Shown here one piece after another: positions 60,734 to 64,000 of a DNA stretch of 64,000 bases (position 1 is the stretch's first letter; each line of letters starts with the position of its first letter). Source of the DNA: HRBIN30 sp964534275. Its GTDB lineage: Bacteria > Desulfobacterota > Binatia > HRBIN30. The stretch spans positions 1 to 64,000 of the forward strand of contig CAZHQG010000013.1 in assembly GCA_964534275.1 (NCBI GenBank). The letters run 5' to 3'. Under the pieces are notes generated by a model, which saw only the letters and a program-made list of their open reading frames with translations, searched no databases and had not been told where the DNA came from. The position numbers and the translations under genes were made by a program.

Positions 60734-61399
60734 ATGAAGTATTTCCCGCTTCTCCTCGATTTGCGCGGGCGCTCGTGCGTGGTCATCGGTGGAGGCAGCG
60801 CCGCACTGCAAAAATGCCGGATTCTTCTGGACGCTGGTGCGAGGATCACGTTAGTCAGCCCGCGAATTTTGCCGGAGTTGGCAGACTTGTTGCGTTCCGG
60901 TGCAGGCACCCACGTGCCCCGCGTGTACCAGCGGGGCGACTTGTCCGGTCATGTCCTCGCGGTGGTCGCAACCAACGACCAAGCTGTTCAAGAGGCCGCA
61001 GCGCACGAGGCTGAACAACTGGGCATTCTGATCAACGTCGTGGACAACCCGAAGCGATGTTCCTTCATCATGCCTGCCATTTTGAGTCGCGGCGATCTCA
61101 CCATTGCCGTGAGCACTGCGGGGCGTTCGCCCGGATTTTCCGGGGCGCTCCGTGACCGGCTCGCTGAGTTGCTCGGGCCGGAGTACGCTCGCGCCGTCGA
61201 GGTAGCGGCGCGGCTTCGAGAGCGGTGGCAGCGCCAGTCGATCCCTCTGACGGAGCGTCGCCGGCGAGCCCGATGCTTGCTTGACGAAGAGTTTTTGGCG
61301 GCCCTGCGACGCGACGACTGGTCACTGGTTCAGCGCCACCTAGAGCAAGTCGAAGGAGAACCAATTTCTTTGGCAGAGCTGGGGGTGGAGTCTTCGTGA
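60734..61399 (+). CDS. Precorrin-2 dehydrogenase/sirohydrochlorin ferrochelatase (CysG N-terminal type)
   Basis: The 221-residue protein matches the stand-alone CysG-B/Met8-type enzyme. MKYFPLLLDLRGRSCVVIGGGSAALQK is split over strand 1 and the NAD-binding Gly loop; further on are VVATNDQAVQ and the active-site segment INVVDNPKRCSFIMPAILSRGDLTIAVSTAG, with its Ser/Gly contacts. It oxidises precorrin-2 to sirohydrochlorin with NAD and can insert iron, giving siroheme. The C-terminal methyltransferase half of full CysG is absent. AGGA precedes the ATG, and the end overlaps the next gene by four bases. Confidence 0.93.
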   Translation: MKYFPLLLDLRGRSCVVIGGGSAALQKCRILLDAGARITLVSPRILPELADLLRSGAGTHVPRVYQRGDLSGHVLAVVATNDQAVQEAAAHEAEQLGILINVVDNPKRCSFIMPAILSRGDLTIAVSTAGRSPGFSGALRDRLAELLGPEYARAVEVAARLRERWQRQSIPLTERRRRARCLLDEEFLAALRRDDWSLVQRHLEQVEGEPISLAELGVESS

Positions 61400-62229
61400 C
61401 GGCACTGACACTGCTATTCGCAGTTGCCGCGTACTTGGTCGCAACTGGAGCGTTCCTGGCGCACGTGATTTTCGGCAAGTCTGCGTTGCGCCGCTGGGCC
61501 CATGCTGGACTGGCTACCGGTGCTGCCTTGCATTTGATCGCACTCGGCAGCCGCGTTGCCGTATTCGGGTACCAAGCCCTGGCACCGCTTCCGGAACAGC
61601 TCTCGCTCATCGCGCTGCTAGCAGTGTCGGTGTACCTTGGCGTGGCCTTACGCGCTCCACTCACGGCGGCGGGCGCCGTGCTAGCTCCACTTGCGTTTCT
61701 GGCGAGCTTATCTGCCTACTACTTCGAGCAAGGCCCTATGCCTGGACCCACAGGGTCTGGAGGATTTTGGCTTGCCATTCATGTGGGGCACACGTTGCTT
61801 GGTTATGCCGTGTTTGCGTTGTCGTTTTGCTTGAGCTTGGCCTACCTCTTTCAGGAGCACCAACTCAAAAGCAAAGCGCGAACGGGCGTGTTCCGCCGGC
61901 TCCCTCCTCTCGAAACCTTGGATCAATGGAATCATCGCTTTGTTGCCTGGGGCTTCGTGTTCTTCACCATCGGGATCCTCAGTGGTTCGTGGCTTGCCCA
62001 GCGAGCTTGGGGGGCGCTTTGGTCGTGGGACCCGGTACAAACCTGGTCTGGCATAGCGTGGTTGCTTTATGCTGGGTTGCTTCATGCGCGCTCCGTGGGG
62101 TGGCGAGGAAAGCGGGCTGCGCAGCTCATCGTGCTTTCGTTTTTGTTGCTGCTTGCATCCTTTATCGGAGTCAACACGCTGCTTCCGGGGAGGCACGGGA
62201 TCCAAACATCATGGAGTCACAGCTCCTGA
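61396..62229 (+). CDS. CcsA/HemX-family cytochrome c assembly-type membrane protein
   Basis: The 277-residue protein has about eight membrane helices and the tryptophan-rich heme-handling motif WGALWSWDPVQTW, with flanking His residues (HVGHTLLGYAVF; QWNHRFVAWGF). This is the CcsA/CcmC/HemX family. The position just before hemA recalls HemX, which affects HemA level in Bacillus. Its GTG overlaps the precorrin-2 dehydrogenase stop by four bases, and its end overlaps hemA by 19 bases, so all three are translated together. A direct role in cytochrome c maturation is the alternative. Confidence 0.9.
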   Translation: MTALTLLFAVAAYLVATGAFLAHVIFGKSALRRWAHAGLATGAALHLIALGSRVAVFGYQALAPLPEQLSLIALLAVSVYLGVALRAPLTAAGAVLAPLAFLASLSAYYFEQGPMPGPTGSGGFWLAIHVGHTLLGYAVFALSFCLSLAYLFQEHQLKSKARTGVFRRLPPLETLDQWNHRFVAWGFVFFTIGILSGSWLAQRAWGALWSWDPVQTWSGIAWLLYAGLLHARSVGWRGKRAAQLIVLSFLLLLASFIGVNTLLPGRHGIQTSWSHSS

Positions 62230-63494
62230 TCGTCGGCGTCAACCACCACTGGTCGCCAGTGGAAGTTCGGGAGCGCTTGGCAATTGCTCCAGAACAGGTG
62301 GCGGAATTCTTGCGCCGCTTGGTTGCGCACCCAGCCGTGCAGGAGGCAGTTCTCATCTCTACGTGCAATCGGGTGGAAGTGGTTGTGGTCAGCCCTACGC
62401 CCGATGAAGCCGTCCGCGTGACCACGGAAGAGCTTGCGGCGACTCGAGGCTTCTCCGACCTCGAGCTTCACGACGCGCTGTTGCAGTACCGAAGTCGAGA
62501 AGCAGTGCGGCACCTGTTTCGCGTGGCCTCGAGCTTGGATTCCCTGGTCGTGGGCGAACCGCAGATTTTGGGGCAAATCAAAGACTTCTACCGGCGGGCA
62601 GCGGCTGCCGGCACCGTCGGTGTCGTGCTGCACCGCTGCTTCCACAAGGCCTTTACGGTCGCCAAACGTGTGCGTACTGAAACCGGCATCGCCAGCCGGG
62701 CCGTTTCGGTGTCGTCGGCCGCTGTGGAGTTGGCCTCGAAGGTCTTCGAGCGGCTCGACGACAAGACCGCTCTCCTCATCGGTGCGGGAACGATGGGCGA
62801 GCTTGCTGCGCGGCACTTGGTTGCGCACGGCGTGCGCAGCGTGCTGTTCGTCAACCGGAATTTCGAGCGGGCCGCGCTGTTGGCCCAGCAACTGGGCGGG
62901 ACCGCGATGCCTTTCGAGGAGCTCCCTCGTGCCCTGGTGTGGGCGGACGTCGTCATTGGCTCCACCGCGGCAGACGAGTTTGTCTTGACACCGGAAATGG
63001 TTCGACAGGCCTTGCGCCAGCGGAACTTTCGGCCGCTGTTTCTGATCGACGTGAGCGTGCCACGCAACTTCGACCCACGCATCAACCAACTCGACCAAGT
63101 GTATTTGTTCGACGTGGACGACCTCGTAGCGGTAGCCGCGCAAAATCGCGAACAGCGGCTTGAACAAGCGGAACGGGCAGAACTCATTGTTGAGGCGGAG
63201 GTCGATGCGTTCCTGCGCTGGCTGCGCACTCTCGATGCGGTACCGACGATCGTCGCGCTCCGAGATCGACTGGAGAGGATTCGCAGCGAAGAAGTGGAAA
63301 AATTTTTTGCCCACCACCCGCAGCTCGACGACCGCATGCGGGAGGACATCGCCGCATTTTCCCGAACGCTTCTGGCGAAGGTGCTTCACGCACCACTGAC
63401 GCAGCTGAAACGGGAAGGGGCTAAGCACGAAAAACTGTATTTGGCTGCGGCGCGGCGTCTGTTTCGGCTCGATCACGACGAGGAGGAGGACTGA
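62211..63494 (+). CDS. hemA: Glutamyl-tRNA reductase
   Basis: The 427-residue protein is the first enzyme of the C5 pathway, reducing glutamyl-tRNA to glutamate-1-semialdehyde. It has the catalytic Cys52 in ISTCNRVEV, SLVVGEPQILGQIKDFY, the NADPH domain ALLIGAGTMGELAARHL, DVSVPRNFDPRI, and the long spinal helix and dimerisation domain at the end. The ATG at 62211 begins the conserved N-terminus. GGGGAGG is about 17 bases upstream, rather far, so coupling to the overlapping upstream gene may matter. Confidence 0.97.
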   Translation: MESQLLIVGVNHHWSPVEVRERLAIAPEQVAEFLRRLVAHPAVQEAVLISTCNRVEVVVVSPTPDEAVRVTTEELAATRGFSDLELHDALLQYRSREAVRHLFRVASSLDSLVVGEPQILGQIKDFYRRAAAAGTVGVVLHRCFHKAFTVAKRVRTETGIASRAVSVSSAAVELASKVFERLDDKTALLIGAGTMGELAARHLVAHGVRSVLFVNRNFERAALLAQQLGGTAMPFEELPRALVWADVVIGSTAADEFVLTPEMVRQALRQRNFRPLFLIDVSVPRNFDPRINQLDQVYLFDVDDLVAVAAQNREQRLEQAERAELIVEAEVDAFLRWLRTLDAVPTIVALRDRLERIRSEEVEKFFAHHPQLDDRMREDIAAFSRTLLAKVLHAPLTQLKREGAKHEKLYLAAARRLFRLDHDEEED

Positions 63495-63498
63495 CACC

Positions 63499-64000
63499 GT
63501 GCACCTTCGCCTTGGTACGCGCGGGAGCCAGCTTGCCCTCGCCCAGAGTAACTGGGTGGCCGATCGGATCCGCGAGGTGCATCCAGATTGGAGCGTAGAT
63601 TTGATCCCGATTCGCACAACCGGAGATCGGGTGCTTGATCGGCCGCTGACAACCTTGGGTGGAAAAGGATTGTTCGTGAAAGAGATCGAAGAGGCTCTTC
63701 TGCGTGGGGAGATCGACTGCGCAGTGCATTCGGGCAAAGACCTGCCGGCTACGCTTGCTCCTGGCCTTGTGATTGCCGCGGTACCCCCGCGGGAGGATCC
63801 GATCGATGTGTTGGTCACTCGCGAGGGCGTTTCCCTCGAGCGGTTTCCGCGTTGCGGTACCATTGGCACCAGTAGCCCACGTCGAGCAGCCCTCCTGCGC
63901 TGGTTGCGGCCGGACATTGTCGTGACGCCTCTGCGAGGCAACGTGGACACGCGGTTACGCAAACTGCGTGAAGGTGAAGTAGACGGCGTTGTCTTGGCCG
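63499..64000 (+). CDS. hemC: Porphobilinogen deaminase (hydroxymethylbilane synthase), cut at window end
   Basis: The first 167 residues are visible. It starts with GTG, giving VHLRLGTRGSQLALAQSNWV, followed by DRPLTTLGGKGLFVKEIEEALL, CAVHSGKDLPATLAPG and TSSPRRAALL, all hallmarks of HemC. A Gly takes the place of the usual Leu or Met in HSxKDLP. It polymerises four porphobilinogen units. The dipyrromethane-binding Cys lies beyond the window. AGGAGGAGGA, within the last codons of hemA, is the ribosome binding site, and only four bases separate the two genes. Confidence 0.96.
   Translation, partial: MHLRLGTRGSQLALAQSNWVADRIREVHPDWSVDLIPIRTTGDRVLDRPLTTLGGKGLFVKEIEEALLRGEIDCAVHSGKDLPATLAPGLVIAAVPPREDPIDVLVTREGVSLERFPRCGTIGTSSPRRAALLRWLRPDIVVTPLRGNVDTRLRKLREGEVDGVVLA

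Noticed and set aside
62217..63962. Minus-strand open frame of 581 residues
   Set aside because: It lies opposite hemA and hemC, both certain. Long antisense frames are common in GC-rich genes.

Overview
The window is GC-rich chromosomal DNA from a Gram-negative bacterium. The evidence is a complete type II secretion system (T2SS), an OmpA-type lipoprotein, oligoribonuclease, LexA, and a heme pathway that begins with glutamyl-tRNA reductase. Two large exported proteins end in a Thr/Pro-rich linker, a DGCS motif, a membrane segment and an Arg/Lys cluster, which resembles the MYXO-CTERM sorting signal of myxobacteria and related lineages. The many acyl-CoA dehydrogenases, LLM flavin oxidoreductases, amidohydrolases and SDRs add to a deltaproteobacterial-grade picture (Myxococcota, Desulfobacterota or Binatota-like). 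This placement is inference from gene content, not from a marker-gene tree. I saw no rRNA, tRNA, CRISPR array, insertion sequence or prophage.

Layout. 0-3.3 kb (minus): small accessory genes for a two-lobed retropepsin-like protein, an exported hypothetical, a methyltransferase, a RidA protein and a DUF4242 protein. 3.8-7.8 kb (plus): an OmpA-family lipoprotein, an acyl-CoA/AMP ligase and a two-domain heme-oxygenase-fold protein. 7.8-13.4 kb (minus): a giant membrane protein with a C-terminal beta-propeller, oligoribonuclease, an SDR and an amidohydrolase. 13.5-16.9 kb (plus): a lipoprotein fusing a caspase/legumain-like peptidase, a PDZ domain and a thioredoxin, then an EamA transporter. 17-23.6 kb (minus): a six-gene catabolic operon (HTH-cupin regulator, two acyl-CoA dehydrogenases, an LLM oxidoreductase, a zinc alcohol dehydrogenase and an aldehyde dehydrogenase). 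23.7 kb: a diacylglycerol-kinase-like gene. 24.9-31.1 kb (minus): a tightly coupled operon for a surface beta-propeller protein, PyrE, an M16 peptidase and a GH38 alpha-mannosidase. 31.2-33 kb (plus): an ABC-2 exporter. 33-34.8 kb (minus): lexA-hemW. 34.9-37.6 kb: a gene-poor stretch holding a DUF4143 ATPase and several inverted repeats. 37.6 kb: a cytochrome P450. 38.9-41.2 kb (minus): a polar-amino-acid-type ABC system with fused binding protein and permease. 42.3-46.6 kb (plus): a 1444-residue subtilase with FG-GAP repeats. 46.6-60.1 kb (minus): gspC-D-E-F-G-H-I-J-K-L-M-N. 60.3-64 kb (plus): an ErpA-type Fe-S protein followed by siroheme and heme genes, with hemC cut by the window edge.

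How they fit together. The T2SS would export large folded proteins. The convergent subtilase and the beta-propeller protein, both with MYXO-CTERM-like tails, are the obvious candidate cargo in view. The most unusual items are the caspase-like/PDZ/thioredoxin lipoprotein, a Gly/Phe-rich insertion in the N3 region of the secretin, a tandem heme-oxygenase-fold protein beside an acyl ligase in which only the second domain keeps metal ligands, an acyl-CoA dehydrogenase lacking its catalytic Glu beside a canonical one, and an ABC ATPase whose Walker A lysine is replaced by glutamate.
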